Origin: Arcobacter sp. FWKO B
GTDB taxonomy: Bacteria; Campylobacterota; Campylobacteria; Campylobacterales; Arcobacteraceae
Assembly: GCF_014844135.1 (NCBI RefSeq)
Contig: NZ_CP041403.1
Span: forward strand, 1,612,001-1,676,000
Length of the DNA: 64,000 bases
Direction: 5' to 3'
Below are positions 29,944-39,378 of this stretch, piece by piece; within the stretch, counting starts at the first letter, position 1, and each line of letters begins with the position of its first letter. The notes under the pieces were generated by a model. It saw only the letters and a program-made list of their open reading frames with translations, did no database searches and was not told the origin of the DNA. The translations under genes and the position numbers were made by a program.

Positions 29944-29948
29944 TTAAC

Positions 29949-30392
29949 ATGGACGGTTTAGAAATATACAACGGTAGCTTAAATGTAGAAGTTATCACAA
30001 ATAAATGGTATCAGGATATGAAAGATAAAAACTATGGTGCTATTATCACTTTTGTGGGTGTGGTTAGGGATGAAGATGGGATAGGTGGGCTTAGCTTTGA
30101 TATATATGAGCCTATTTTGAAAAACTGGTTTGAAGCTTGGCAACAAAAGGCAAATGAGAAAAATGCCTATGTACTTATGGCTCACTCTTTAGGTGATGTA
30201 CCCAATCACACAAGCTCATATATAGCAGCAGTTTGTTCACCAAAAAGAAGAGTAGCACTGGAGATGATAGATGAGTTTGTAGAGGATTTCAAACAAAATG
30301 CACCTATTTGGAAATATGATTTAAAAGATAGCAAAAGAATATATGCTGATGATAGAAGCCATAAAATATCAGGGGCTGGACTTCTTGCATGA
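29949..30392 (+). CDS. moaE: molybdopterin synthase large subunit (MoaE)
   Basis: MoaE uses the MoaD thiocarboxylate to make molybdopterin from cyclic pyranopterin phosphate. The 147-residue protein shows the family layout with GAIITFVGVVRDE, VLMAHSLGDVPNH, SPKRRVALEMIDEFVEDFKQNAPIWKYD; the conserved lysine of APIWKYD is present. It overlaps the next gene by 4 bp (ATGA). moaA lies 29 kb away at 59.4 kb. Confidence 0.93.
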   Translation: MDGLEIYNGSLNVEVITNKWYQDMKDKNYGAIITFVGVVRDEDGIGGLSFDIYEPILKNWFEAWQQKANEKNAYVLMAHSLGDVPNHTSSYIAAVCSPKRRVALEMIDEFVEDFKQNAPIWKYDLKDSKRIYADDRSHKISGAGLLA

Positions 30393-31177
30393 AAAAACTA
30401 AGAATTGATTTACATAATCATACAACTCTTTGTAACCATGCTACTGGTACGATGGAAGGATATGTACTTGAGGCTATAAGTAAAGGGATTGATATTTTTG
30501 GTTTTAGTTGCCATGCACCTATGAATTTTGATATCAAATATCGTATGAGTTTAGAAGATATGAGTACTTATGAAGAAGAGATTTTTAGACTTCAAGACAA
30601 ATATAAAAACCAAATTCAAATTCTTTTTGCATATGAGGTTGATTATCTTCCTCCATATATAGAACCAAAAGTATTGAGCAAACCAGTTGATTATTTTATT
30701 GGTTCAGTTCATTTTATTAATTCTTGGGGTTTTGATAATCCAGAGTTTATTGGTGGATATGAGGGAAAAGATATAGATGTTATATGGGGTGAATACTTTG
30801 ATGCAATATCAGATATGGCAAAAACTAGACTATTTGATGTAGTAGGGCACCTTGATTTAATAAAAGTTTTTAAATATCTTCCTAAAAAAGCAGTTGGTAT
30901 AATAGCGTATGATGCATTAAAAGAGATACAAAAAGCAAATATGACTATAGAAATAAATCCAGCTGGACTTAGAAAACCAATAGAAGAGTTGTACCCTTCT
31001 AAAGAACTTTTAAAAATTGCGTATGATTTAAATATTCCTATTACATGTGGAAGTGATGCTCACAAAATTGAACAAATTGGCTATGGATATGAGCACGCAG
31101 TTGCACTTGCCAAAGAAGTAGGTTATAAAAATGTACAATATTTTATAAAAAGAGTGCCACAGGTGGTTATTTTTTAA
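30389..31177 (+). CDS. PHP-domain phosphatase, histidinol-phosphatase type
   Basis: The 262-residue protein belongs to the PHP family of metal-dependent phosphoesterases. It has RIDLHNHTTLCNHATG near the start, FSCHAP, FAYEVDYLPPY, GSVHFI, VVGHLDLIKVF and GSDAHKIEQIGYG, which carry the metal-binding histidines and aspartates. This pattern fits histidinol-phosphatase (HisK/HisJ) of histidine synthesis. The ATG overlaps the moaE stop codon, but a functional link to molybdopterin is not expected. Confidence 0.85.
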   Translation: MKKLRIDLHNHTTLCNHATGTMEGYVLEAISKGIDIFGFSCHAPMNFDIKYRMSLEDMSTYEEEIFRLQDKYKNQIQILFAYEVDYLPPYIEPKVLSKPVDYFIGSVHFINSWGFDNPEFIGGYEGKDIDVIWGEYFDAISDMAKTRLFDVVGHLDLIKVFKYLPKKAVGIIAYDALKEIQKANMTIEINPAGLRKPIEELYPSKELLKIAYDLNIPITCGSDAHKIEQIGYGYEHAVALAKEVGYKNVQYFIKRVPQVVIF

Positions 31178-31248
31178 CCACCTCTTTTACCAAAAATATT
31201 GTTTGATTTAGATACAATACAAATAGAATTTTAGCAAGGAGTTTCATA

Positions 31249-32676
31249 ATGGGAAAATTTGTAAATAGTGTTGAAGAGTTTTTTGAGTTTTGTAAAGAAA
31301 ACGAAGTTAAGTTTGTAGATTTTAGATTTACAGATATGAAAGGTATGTGGCATCATGTTACTTATAACATGAAAGCAGTTGGAGCTGATTTATTAACAAA
31401 TGGTATGCCTTTTGATGGTTCATCAATCGAAGCTTGGCAACCAATTAACAGATCTGATATGGTTTTAAAACCAGATGTTGAAACAGCATTTTTAGATCCA
31501 TTTACAGCTGATTCTACAATTATAGTAATTTGTGATGTTTATGATATCTATAAAAGTCAAATGTATGAAAAATGTCCAAGAAGTATTGCTAAAAAAACAT
31601 TGGAACATCTTGCAAATGCAGGTATTGGTGATGTTGCTTACTTTGGACCAGAAAATGAATTTTTTGTTTTTGAAGATGTTAAAGTAATTGATAGAGCAAA
31701 TGAGTCATACTACAGACTTGATACTGAAGATGGTGAATGGAATGATTCTAAAGATTATGAGCACGGAAATATGGGACATCGCCCAAGAACAAAGGGTGGA
31801 TATTTTCCAGTAGCACCAATTGATAATGGTGTAGATTTAAGAGCTGAGATGATGCAAGTATTAGAACAAGTTGGACTTGAAGTAATGTTAGGACATCATG
31901 AAGTTGCTCAAGGTCAGCACGAAATTGGTATCAAATTTGGTACTTTAGTTGAGGCAGCTGATAATGTACAAAAGCTTAAATATGTTATCAAAATGGTAGC
32001 ACACTTAAACGGTAAGTCAGTAACATTTATGCCAAAACCACTTTATGGTGACAATGGAAATGGTATGCATGTACACCAATCTATTTGGAAAGATGGTAAA
32101 AACTTATTCTACAAACAAGGTGAATACGGTAACTTATCTGATACTGCAAGACATTATATTGGTGGTATTTTTAAACACGCTAGAGCTGTTGCAGCATTTA
32201 CAAATGCAAGTACAAACTCTTATAAAAGATTGATTCCTGGATTTGAAGCTCCTTCAATCCTAACATACTCAAGCCAAAATAGATCTGCAAGTTGTAGAAT
32301 TCCTTATGGTGCAGGTGAAATGGCTACAAGAATCGAGATGAGATTCCCAGATAGTACAGCATGCCCATATTTAGCATTTGCTGCTATGCTTTTAGCTGGA
32401 CTTGATGGTATCAAAAACCAATATGAGCCAATAGGACCAATGGATGAGGATTTATTTGAATTAAGTCTTGATGAAATTAGAGAAAAAGGTATTCCACAAA
32501 TGCCACATACTTTAAGAGGTTCTTTAGAAGCACTTGTTAGAGATAATGATTTCTTAAAACCTGTAATGACAGATTTATTTATTGATACATACCAACATTA
32601 TAAGTTTGAAACTCAAGTATGGCCTTATGAAGCAAGACCTACACCATTTGAAGTAAAAACAATGTATTCATGCTAA
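31249..32676 (+). CDS. glnA: glutamine synthetase type I
   Basis: GlnA fixes ammonia into glutamine. The 475-residue protein has the catalytic signatures [35 protein letters not shown] and the NRSASCRIP segment. At the usual adenylylation site (NLYDLPPEE in enterics) it reads [10 protein letters not shown]: phenylalanine replaces the modified tyrosine. So it should not be switched off by adenylylation, as reported for Helicobacter pylori. A strong terminator follows. Confidence 0.97.
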   Translation: MGKFVNSVEEFFEFCKENEVKFVDFRFTDMKGMWHHVTYNMKAVGADLLTNGMPFDGSSIEAWQPINRSDMVLKPDVETAFLDPFTADSTIIVICDVYDIYKSQMYEKCPRSIAKKTLEHLANAGIGDVAYFGPENEFFVFEDVKVIDRANESYYRLDTEDGEWNDSKDYEHGNMGHRPRTKGGYFPVAPIDNGVDLRAEMMQVLEQVGLEVMLGHHEVAQGQHEIGIKFGTLVEAADNVQKLKYVIKMVAHLNGKSVTFMPKPLYGDNGNGMHVHQSIWKDGKNLFYKQGEYGNLSDTARHYIGGIFKHARAVAAFTNASTNSYKRLIPGFEAPSILTYSSQNRSASCRIPYGAGEMATRIEMRFPDSTACPYLAFAAMLLAGLDGIKNQYEPIGPMDEDLFELSLDEIREKGIPQMPHTLRGSLEALVRDNDFLKPVMTDLFIDTYQHYKFETQVWPYEARPTPFEVKTMYSC

Positions 32677-32700
32677 AAAAGCCCCGAAAGGGGTTTTTTT
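32677..32700. terminator. intrinsic terminator between glnA and cyclophilin gene
   Basis: AAAAAGCCCCGAAAGGGG followed by seven T residues: a GC stem with a GAAA loop and A/T tails on both sides. It can work in both directions, for glnA (+) and for the converging isomerase gene (-). Confidence 0.93.
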
Positions 32701-33226
32701 ATTTTATATAAGCTTTTATAATTTTTTGAGTTTGTAAAGGTTTATCCCCGCCATTTCTTCCATTTGTTTGAGTATTTTCAATTTTTCTTACTATATCCAT
32801 ACCCTTAATAACATATCCAAAAATAGTGTGTCTACCATTTAGCCAATAAGTAGGTACAGTAGTTATAAAAAATTGACTACCATTTGTATTAGGACCTGAA
32901 TTAGCCATTGCAAGTATACCAGATTTGTCAAATACAGCATTTGGAGCAAATTCATCTTTAAAAGGCTCACCCCATATAGATTCACCACCTCTACCTGTTC
33001 CAGTAGGATCACCACCTTGTATCATAAAGTTTTTTATAACTCTATGAAATATAAGACCATCATAATATCCATTTTTTACATGTGTTAGAAAGTTCTCACT
33101 TGCAAGTGGTGCTAAGTCTTCTCTTATTTCTATTTCTATATCACCAGAATTTGTTTGTAACACTACAATTTTGTTACCAAAAACAAATGTTGATAAAAGT
33201 AAGAGTGAAAATAAAAGTCGTTTCAT
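32699..33226 (-). CDS. cyclophilin-type peptidyl-prolyl isomerase, exported
   Basis: The 175-residue protein has a short signal peptide (about residues 1-17, MKRLLFSLLLLSTFVFG) and a complete cyclophilin domain: GLIFHRVIKNFMIQGGDPTGTGRGG, ILAMANSGPNTNGSQFFITT and WLNGRHTIFGYV. Catalytic residues R and F of FHRV and FMIQGG are present. It should assist protein folding in the periplasm. Confidence 0.93.
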   Translation of the reverse strand: MKRLLFSLLLLSTFVFGNKIVVLQTNSGDIEIEIREDLAPLASENFLTHVKNGYYDGLIFHRVIKNFMIQGGDPTGTGRGGESIWGEPFKDEFAPNAVFDKSGILAMANSGPNTNGSQFFITTVPTYWLNGRHTIFGYVIKGMDIVRKIENTQTNGRNGGDKPLQTQKIIKAYIK

Positions 33227-33383
33227 ATGTCTCCTTTGTTAATTGATAAAATATTTTACCATATTGATACAAAAAATAAGGTTTATATATAAAAAATAAT
33301 AAGTTAAATTTATGAATATATTTATATAAAATTAAGGAAATAACCTATATAATCAAGTTACTTTAATCGCGGAGTAGTATAAT

Positions 33384-33905
33384 ATGAGAGATACTAAAGT
33401 TATGCCAACACAGCAAGAATTTGAGTTAAATAAAAATGATTTTATTGTATCAAAAACTAATTCAAAAGGAATAATAACTTATGGAAATAAGATATTTATT
33501 AAAATGTCTGGTTATGGTGAGTTGGAATTATTAAATAAAAACCACAATATGATACGACACACAGATATGCCAAAAATAGCTTTTAAAATAGCTTGGGATT
33601 TGATACAAAACAAAAAAGAGTTTTTTGGATTTGTCAAAAACTTAAGAAAAGATGGTGGATATTATTGGGTTTTTGCAAATATTACTCCTGATTTTGATAG
33701 TAGTGGAAATATAATAGGTTATACTAGCGTAAGAAGAAAAGCAAATCAACAAGCACTAAAGATAATAATTCCTTTATATCAAGAACTAATTAAAGCTGAA
33801 CAAAGTGGCGGAATGAAAGCTTCAATGGAAATATTGCAAAAACTTTTAGACGATAAAAATATGTCATATAATGAGTTGATTATTGCATTGCAAGGGAGTA
33901 AATGA
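33384..33905 (+). CDS. cetB: PAS sensor of a split energy-taxis receptor (CetB-like)
   Basis: The 173-residue cytoplasmic protein is one Aer-type PAS domain (about 15-115) with SKTNSKGIITYGNKIFIKMSGY, NHNMIRHTDMPKIAFKIAWDLI, FVKNLRKDGGYYWVFANITP. In Campylobacter, CetB holds FAD and signals to the membrane partner CetA. The next gene starts inside this stop codon (ATGA overlap) and encodes a chemoreceptor with no periplasmic sensor, so the pair is the split form of Aer. Confidence 0.85.
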   Translation: MRDTKVMPTQQEFELNKNDFIVSKTNSKGIITYGNKIFIKMSGYGELELLNKNHNMIRHTDMPKIAFKIAWDLIQNKKEFFGFVKNLRKDGGYYWVFANITPDFDSSGNIIGYTSVRRKANQQALKIIIPLYQELIKAEQSGGMKASMEILQKLLDDKNMSYNELIIALQGSK

Positions 33906-35425
33906 TGGAATGGTTATATAGTAGGGTTAATTCATTTAAACTTGTAAAAAATGGTATTTTATTGATACTGCTTGTGATGATTGTATCATATAGTATGATA
34001 ATGATGGTATTTGGAAATACTATTTCATCTACTACTATTAGTATATTGAGTTTGTCAATGATGATAATAGCAACAATATTGATACTAATAGGGTATAGTG
34101 CACTAAATAGATTTGCAAAAAAGACTATTGAAGTTGGTGAAATAGCACAAAAAGTTGCAGCTGGTTCTTTGTATCATAGGATTGTAAATATTGATGAAAC
34201 TGAAGAAATTGGAAAAGTTGCTTGGGCTTTAAATGATGTGTTAGACCAATTTGAAATTTTTAGTAGGGATATGGATAATAGTCTAAGACAAATAGCAATA
34301 GGTCGTAGTTATAGAAGAATGTTAAGTGATGGCTTAAATGGTGATTTTATAACTTTAAGTGAAAATATTAACAAAGCTTTAGAAAAAATTGCTGTTGCTC
34401 AGAGTAAAGATGAGTTTATTCAAAAAATGTTAAAGACTATAGATGAGTATACCCATGGGGATTTTAGAAACCAAATAGATGTAGGGGGAATGCAAGAGGA
34501 TTTAATAGGCTTAGCTAATGGTATAAATTCATTAGGTGTAGCATTATCAAATGTAAGTTTAATGAATCTTAAAAATGGACTTGCTTTACAACAAAACGCA
34601 AATATTTTGGAAGAAAAAGTAGTTGTACTTACAAACTCAGCAAACCATCAAGCATCAAGTCTTGAAGAAACTTCTGCTGCTTTAGAAAATATAACTTCAA
34701 ATATACAAAATAGTACAAAAGATACAATAAAAATGGCAGAGTTTGCAAAGGATATGACTCTTTCATCAAATGAAGGTGAAGAACTTGCGAAAAAAACAGC
34801 ACAATCAATGGATGATATAAATTCTAAAGTCAATGCTATTACTGAAGCAATATCTGTAATAGATCAAATAGCATTCCAAACAAATATCTTAAGCCTAAAT
34901 GCTGCTGTTGAAGCTGCAACTGCTGGTGAGGCTGGAAAAGGATTTGCTGTAGTTGCTGGAGAGGTTAGAAACTTGGCAAATAGAAGTGCAGAAGCTGCAA
35001 AAGAGATTAAAAAAATAGTAGAAACTGCAACTCATATGGCTCTTAATGGAAAAGGTATTAGTGCTGATATGATTAATGGTTTTAATAAATTAAATGAAAA
35101 TATAATCACTACTACAAAACTAATATCATCTGTGTCTCAATCTAGTAAAGAACAAGAACATGCTATATTGCAAATTTATGATGCTATTAATTCACTTGAA
35201 AAAGTAACAGCTGAAAGTGTTTCAATAGCCAATGATACAAATGTAATTGCAAAACAGACTCATCAAATTGCTGGTATTATTGTTGATGATGCTAACAAAA
35301 GTGAGTTTAAAGGGAAAGAAAAAATAGTTCTAAGAAAGAAAATAATCAATCCTGACTATACAGGACCTGAAAGAAGAGCTATAGAAAAAGATATAAAAGA
35401 AAATAAAATAAAAATAGAAAAATAA
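33902..35425 (+). CDS. cetA: methyl-accepting chemotaxis protein (CetA-like)
   Basis: The 507-residue protein has two close membrane helices (about 15-70) with almost no periplasmic loop, then HAMP-like segments and a signalling domain. Its tip region ([40 protein letters not shown]) is fully conserved. The lack of a periplasmic sensor fits CetA, which receives redox or energy signals from the PAS partner encoded just upstream. The last 40 residues are charged. Confidence 0.87.
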   Translation: MMEWLYSRVNSFKLVKNGILLILLVMIVSYSMIMMVFGNTISSTTISILSLSMMIIATILILIGYSALNRFAKKTIEVGEIAQKVAAGSLYHRIVNIDETEEIGKVAWALNDVLDQFEIFSRDMDNSLRQIAIGRSYRRMLSDGLNGDFITLSENINKALEKIAVAQSKDEFIQKMLKTIDEYTHGDFRNQIDVGGMQEDLIGLANGINSLGVALSNVSLMNLKNGLALQQNANILEEKVVVLTNSANHQASSLEETSAALENITSNIQNSTKDTIKMAEFAKDMTLSSNEGEELAKKTAQSMDDINSKVNAITEAISVIDQIAFQTNILSLNAAVEAATAGEAGKGFAVVAGEVRNLANRSAEAAKEIKKIVETATHMALNGKGISADMINGFNKLNENIITTTKLISSVSQSSKEQEHAILQIYDAINSLEKVTAESVSIANDTNVIAKQTHQIAGIIVDDANKSEFKGKEKIVLRKKIINPDYTGPERRAIEKDIKENKIKIEK

Positions 35426-35436
35426 ATCTCATCTAT

Positions 35437-35460
35437 CAATCTAGCATTTTAGCTAGATTG
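35437..35460. terminator. palindrome between cetA and a converging gene
   Basis: CAATCTAGC (35437-35445), loop ATTTTA, GCTAGATTG (35452-35460): a perfect 9-bp stem. The stop codon of the leftward gene (35449-35451) lies in the loop. No strong T-run follows on either side. Confidence 0.65.
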
Positions 35461-37047
35461 ATTAAAGCTTATATAAATCTTCAGATTTATGTGCTCAACA
35501 TCATTTTCTTTTACAAATCTAATAGGACTCTCCACTGTTACACTATAGTTTAAAGAGTTTATTTTTTCTATAAGTTCAAAAAACTCAGATGGTGTTTGTA
35601 TCTCTAAATTTAGTTCAAATAAGTTTTTAGAAAAACCATTTTCTAAATAAGTTTTTACATATATAAGCTGTGAATTTTCTGGCAATACTGGTTGTATTGT
35701 ATCTTGCATTAAAGTATATGAAAAACTTGTTTGTTTGTATTCTAAATTTTGTATAGGTTGTGAAGGAGCTACATATTTTGCAGAAGTGTTTTTGATGATA
35801 CCAGTATATATTGGTAAAATTGATTCTTCATCATCAAACCTAATAGATGAATCTTCATAATATTTAAGCATTTCTGATTTTAAAAGTTTTACAAACAAAT
35901 CTTTTTCTAAAAAATCACATACTAATATTGAACCATCAGAATTAACAATTAATTCTTTTAGTACAACATTATATGGTATAGTTGAAAACAACTCTTGTAT
36001 AAGTGATGATACGGTATTGTTTTGAGATATATGATTTGGGAGTATTATATTTTTAGTAATATCTGTTGTTTGAATAGTTTGTTCAGTTGATGTACTTTGA
36101 GGTATATTTACAGGAGTATTATAAAAATTATATATTAAATATAAAGTACCAATAGTTGCCATACTTGCTGCACTTATCCAGCCAATAGTTTCTAAATTTG
36201 CTGGTTTTTTTCTTGGTAGGATAAAGCTTTTTTTAGTAGTTTTACTATTGGCAAGTTCATACATATAGTTTTCAAGTGAAATATGGTGATATGATACATC
36301 CATCATAAACTCTTCTTTGAGTGCTTCAATTTTTGTTGTATCAAGCTGTTTTAGTGTATATAGTATATTGATTTTTTCAATAAAGCTTTTTCCATATTTT
36401 GTATAAAATTCTTCAAGTACACTTTTTAGTATCTCTTGCAATTCAAAAAAGTATATTTCATCAAATAAAACTTGTGCTTTTATTTCATCATCATAAAATT
36501 TTGAGTGTTTTATCTCTTCAAATGGAGTAAGTTCATTTATACTAGTGTATATTGATGTTGATATTTCATCTGTTATCATAATATAAACAATATTTGAAAT
36601 AATAAGTACCAAAACATTGTTTTTTGATGGATTATCAAGTAAATAGTGAGTAAGTATCTGATATGGTGAAAAAATATAATCAAGCCCTGATTTATCAAAA
36701 TAATGTTTTGTTTCAAATACTACATTCTTTGGTGTAACTACATTGTTTTTATTGTACAGTTTGACAAAATCATATTCTATGGGATTAAAGTTTGATAATT
36801 CAGCATCACTACAAATAAATTGTTCTTTTGTATTTAATAAAGTTGAAATATAGTTATGTTTATTCTCTTTTTGCAAAGCTTGAATTTTGAATAAAATATC
36901 TTTTGTCATTGTCTCATCATACACCAAAAAAGAGGCTTGGTCACTTTTGAGTATATTGTTGTTTTTAATAAGTTTATAATCAAGCTTCAACTGATTTGGT
37001 AATTTGATTATGTTTATATATATAGCTGAACTACTTTTCATCTTCAT
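35449..37047 (-). CDS. unknown bitopic membrane protein
   Basis: I do not recognise this 532-residue protein. It has a cytoplasmic N-terminal part of about 285 residues, a single membrane helix at about 288-308 (TIGWISAASMATIGTLYLIY) and a C-terminal periplasmic part of about 220 residues. The linker before the helix is basic (ILPRKKPAN). The layout resembles GspL or fused PilM-PilN proteins of type II secretion or type IV pili, but no actin-fold motif is clear, so this is only a guess. It overlaps the DUF374 gene by 17 bp and is probably expressed with miaB. Confidence 0.75.
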   Translation of the reverse strand: MKMKSSSAIYINIIKLPNQLKLDYKLIKNNNILKSDQASFLVYDETMTKDILFKIQALQKENKHNYISTLLNTKEQFICSDAELSNFNPIEYDFVKLYNKNNVVTPKNVVFETKHYFDKSGLDYIFSPYQILTHYLLDNPSKNNVLVLIISNIVYIMITDEISTSIYTSINELTPFEEIKHSKFYDDEIKAQVLFDEIYFFELQEILKSVLEEFYTKYGKSFIEKINILYTLKQLDTTKIEALKEEFMMDVSYHHISLENYMYELANSKTTKKSFILPRKKPANLETIGWISAASMATIGTLYLIYNFYNTPVNIPQSTSTEQTIQTTDITKNIILPNHISQNNTVSSLIQELFSTIPYNVVLKELIVNSDGSILVCDFLEKDLFVKLLKSEMLKYYEDSSIRFDDEESILPIYTGIIKNTSAKYVAPSQPIQNLEYKQTSFSYTLMQDTIQPVLPENSQLIYVKTYLENGFSKNLFELNLEIQTPSEFFELIEKINSLNYSVTVESPIRFVKENDVEHINLKIYISFNQSS

Positions 37048-37672
37048 CCTTCATAGTATGAATCATCATTTTGTTTTTTATAAGATCTTTTGCTTCTTGA
37101 AGTTCCAATGTACTTACATCAAGTGGCTCACTTATGAAAAAATCTATTGTACCAAAAGGTTTTGGTATAGTAAATTTATCCCAAGAGTTAAATTGCCAAT
37201 ATTTTGTAGGTATGACATTAAAAATGACTATTTTAGCTCCACTTTTTTGTGCAATTGCAACTATTCCATCAGCAACACTATGTCTAGGTCCTCTAGGACC
37301 ATCAGGTGTGATTGCTACATCATTTCCTTGTTTTAACTCTTTTATCGCACCTAAGAGGGCTTTTACTCCCCCTTTAGAGCTAGAACCTCTTATGCTATCT
37401 ATTCCTAAATATTCTACAGTTTTTGTTATTGTTTCACCATCTCTGTGATCACTTATTAAAGTTTTGATTGTTCCATTTTTTTTTATATGTTTATAGGTAA
37501 ATGGTTGCATTATTAAATCACCATGCCAAAAAGCAACTAAAATAGGTTCATTTGGAACTTGTTGTGGTGCATGAAATACTTTTTTATTTAGAAGGTACAG
37601 CACCCTTACAAATAATTGCAAGATAAAAGGCAAAATAACAGTATTAATAAAGTATTTTACTTTTTTTTTCAA
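37031..37672 (-). CDS. DUF374 lysophospholipid acyltransferase-like protein
   Basis: The 213-residue protein has one N-terminal membrane helix (about 8-28) and the DUF374 motifs [35 protein letters not shown] and [13 protein letters not shown]. The histidine/aspartate pair of the acyltransferase family appears as SDHRDG. It likely transfers acyl groups in lipid A or phospholipid metabolism. It overlaps miaB by 4 bp; the same neighbours occur in Helicobacter (HP0268-HP0270). Confidence 0.87.
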   Translation of the reverse strand: MKKKVKYFINTVILPFILQLFVRVLYLLNKKVFHAPQQVPNEPILVAFWHGDLIMQPFTYKHIKKNGTIKTLISDHRDGETITKTVEYLGIDSIRGSSSKGGVKALLGAIKELKQGNDVAITPDGPRGPRHSVADGIVAIAQKSGAKIVIFNVIPTKYWQFNSWDKFTIPKPFGTIDFFISEPLDVSTLELQEAKDLIKNKMMIHTMKDEDEK

Positions 37673-38967
37673 ATCACTTCACCTTTTAATGTAGTTCTTG
37701 AAGCACTTGTTATTTTAACATCAACTATTTGACCCAAAAGCTCTTCACTTCCCTTTACAAATACTTGTATATAATTATCACTAAAACCTGAAACTTCACC
37801 ACCAGCTTTAAGCTCTTCAAAAAGGACTTTTATAGTTTTACCTATATTTTTATGCATAAGCTCTTCTTGATGAATTTTGTGGAGTTCTATTACTTCTTCA
37901 AGTCTTTTTGATGCTTCTTCATCGCTTACTATACTCTCAAGAGTAAGGGCTGCTGTATTTGGACGAGGTGAATATTTGAAGTTAAATATTTGATCAAATT
38001 TTACTTTTTCTATCACATCAATTGTATCTAAAAAATCTTCATGTGTTTCAGTTGGAAAACCAACTATAATATCAGTGCTTATTCTAACTTCAGGAACAAG
38101 TTCTCTTATTTTTGTAGCACGATTTAAAAACCACTCCTTAGAATAGCCTCTTTTCATATCTTTTAGTACTTTTGTACTTCCACTTTGAAGTGGCATATGG
38201 ATAGATTTTGAAATCTTTGGATTAGTTGCAAATTCTGTTATAAATTCATCATCCATATGCAAAGGATGAGGTGAAGTAAATCTTATTCTTTCTAAACCTT
38301 CTATGTGACTAATATCTTTTAAAAGTTGAGTAAAGCTAGATTTTGGGCTTCCATCACTAAATCTTTTTCCATAGTTATTTACATTTTGCCCTAAGAGCAT
38401 AACTTCTTTTGCACCGCCATCTACAGCTTTTTGTACTTGAGAGATTATCATATCACTTGGTATTGATATCTCATCACCCCTTGTAAAAGGTACTATACAA
38501 TAAGTACACTCTTTATCACAGCCAATAGAGATATTTACACTTGTTTTATAAAGTGAGTGACCATTTGAGCCAAAGGTATAATTACTTTCGTCATAATTTA
38601 TATCAACTTCAACTGAGCCTTTTTTATCAACAATATCTTTTATTTTAGAAATGTTTCTTGCACCTAATACAAAGTCCACATAAGGAGCTTTTTTTATTAT
38701 CTCTTCACCTAAATGGCTTGCAGTACATCCACAAACTCCAATTTTAGCACTAGTTTTTTTTGATTTATTTATAGAACCTAGTTCTGAAAATAGCTTTTGT
38801 ACAGGTTTTTCTCTTACCGAACAAGTATTGATGATTATTAAGTCAGCTTCATTCATATCTTCAGTTTGAGTGTAGCCTTTGTGAGTTTTTAATTCACTCA
38901 AAAGATGCTCAGAATCAAGTGAATTCATCTGGCATCCAAGAGTTTGAATAAATAGTTTTTTGCTCAT
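37669..38967 (-). CDS. miaB: tRNA-2-methylthio-N6-dimethylallyladenosine synthase
   Basis: MiaB is a radical-SAM methylthiotransferase that modifies A37 of tRNAs reading UNN codons. The 432-residue protein has the N-terminal cluster cysteines ([22 protein letters not shown]) and the radical-SAM motif CDKECTYC near residue 150. A C-terminal TRAM domain follows. It lies between the HP0268-type gene (35 bp) and the DUF374 gene. Confidence 0.96.
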   Translation of the reverse strand: MSKKLFIQTLGCQMNSLDSEHLLSELKTHKGYTQTEDMNEADLIIINTCSVREKPVQKLFSELGSINKSKKTSAKIGVCGCTASHLGEEIIKKAPYVDFVLGARNISKIKDIVDKKGSVEVDINYDESNYTFGSNGHSLYKTSVNISIGCDKECTYCIVPFTRGDEISIPSDMIISQVQKAVDGGAKEVMLLGQNVNNYGKRFSDGSPKSSFTQLLKDISHIEGLERIRFTSPHPLHMDDEFITEFATNPKISKSIHMPLQSGSTKVLKDMKRGYSKEWFLNRATKIRELVPEVRISTDIIVGFPTETHEDFLDTIDVIEKVKFDQIFNFKYSPRPNTAALTLESIVSDEEASKRLEEVIELHKIHQEELMHKNIGKTIKVLFEELKAGGEVSGFSDNYIQVFVKGSEELLGQIVDVKITSASRTTLKGEVI

Positions 38968-39002
38968 ACTTTAACTAATAAATTTAATATTTTACTTAAA
39001 AA

Positions 39003-39233
39003 TTAAATAATATGAAGTTCATAAATAAACTCATCATCTGCTAAGCCAAATTTTACTTCTCTAAAATAAGCATTGTAGCCATCATTTTCAAAGCTTTCAA
39101 CTACAGCCATCATATCTTTGTGAGAGTTATCTTTGTCAAAATAAAAGATTTTATCTCCACCTTCTTTTAGTTTTTCTAATTTAACTTTTTTTGGTTTTTC
39201 GCTTAGTTCTGTTCTAGCTAATAATATTTCCAT
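39003..39233 (-). CDS. HP0268-family small nuclease
   Basis: The 76-residue protein matches the HP0268 family of Campylobacterota in length and pattern (MEILLARTEL, KIFYFDKDNSHKDMM, GYNAYFREVKFGLADDEFIYELHII). HP0268 of H. pylori has reported nicking and ribonuclease activity. It precedes miaB as in H. pylori. Confidence 0.85.
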   Translation of the reverse strand: MEILLARTELSEKPKKVKLEKLKEGGDKIFYFDKDNSHKDMMAVVESFENDGYNAYFREVKFGLADDEFIYELHII

Positions 39234-39378
39234 TTGTTCCTCTGTATTTATAGTAATTTGGTGATATTATACATTAATTTGACTTTTATATAAATTAAGC
39301 TATAATATCAACCTACATCAATATAAAACAATCACACTGCTAAACAATTTGATGTTAAAACAATATGGAGAGATTATC

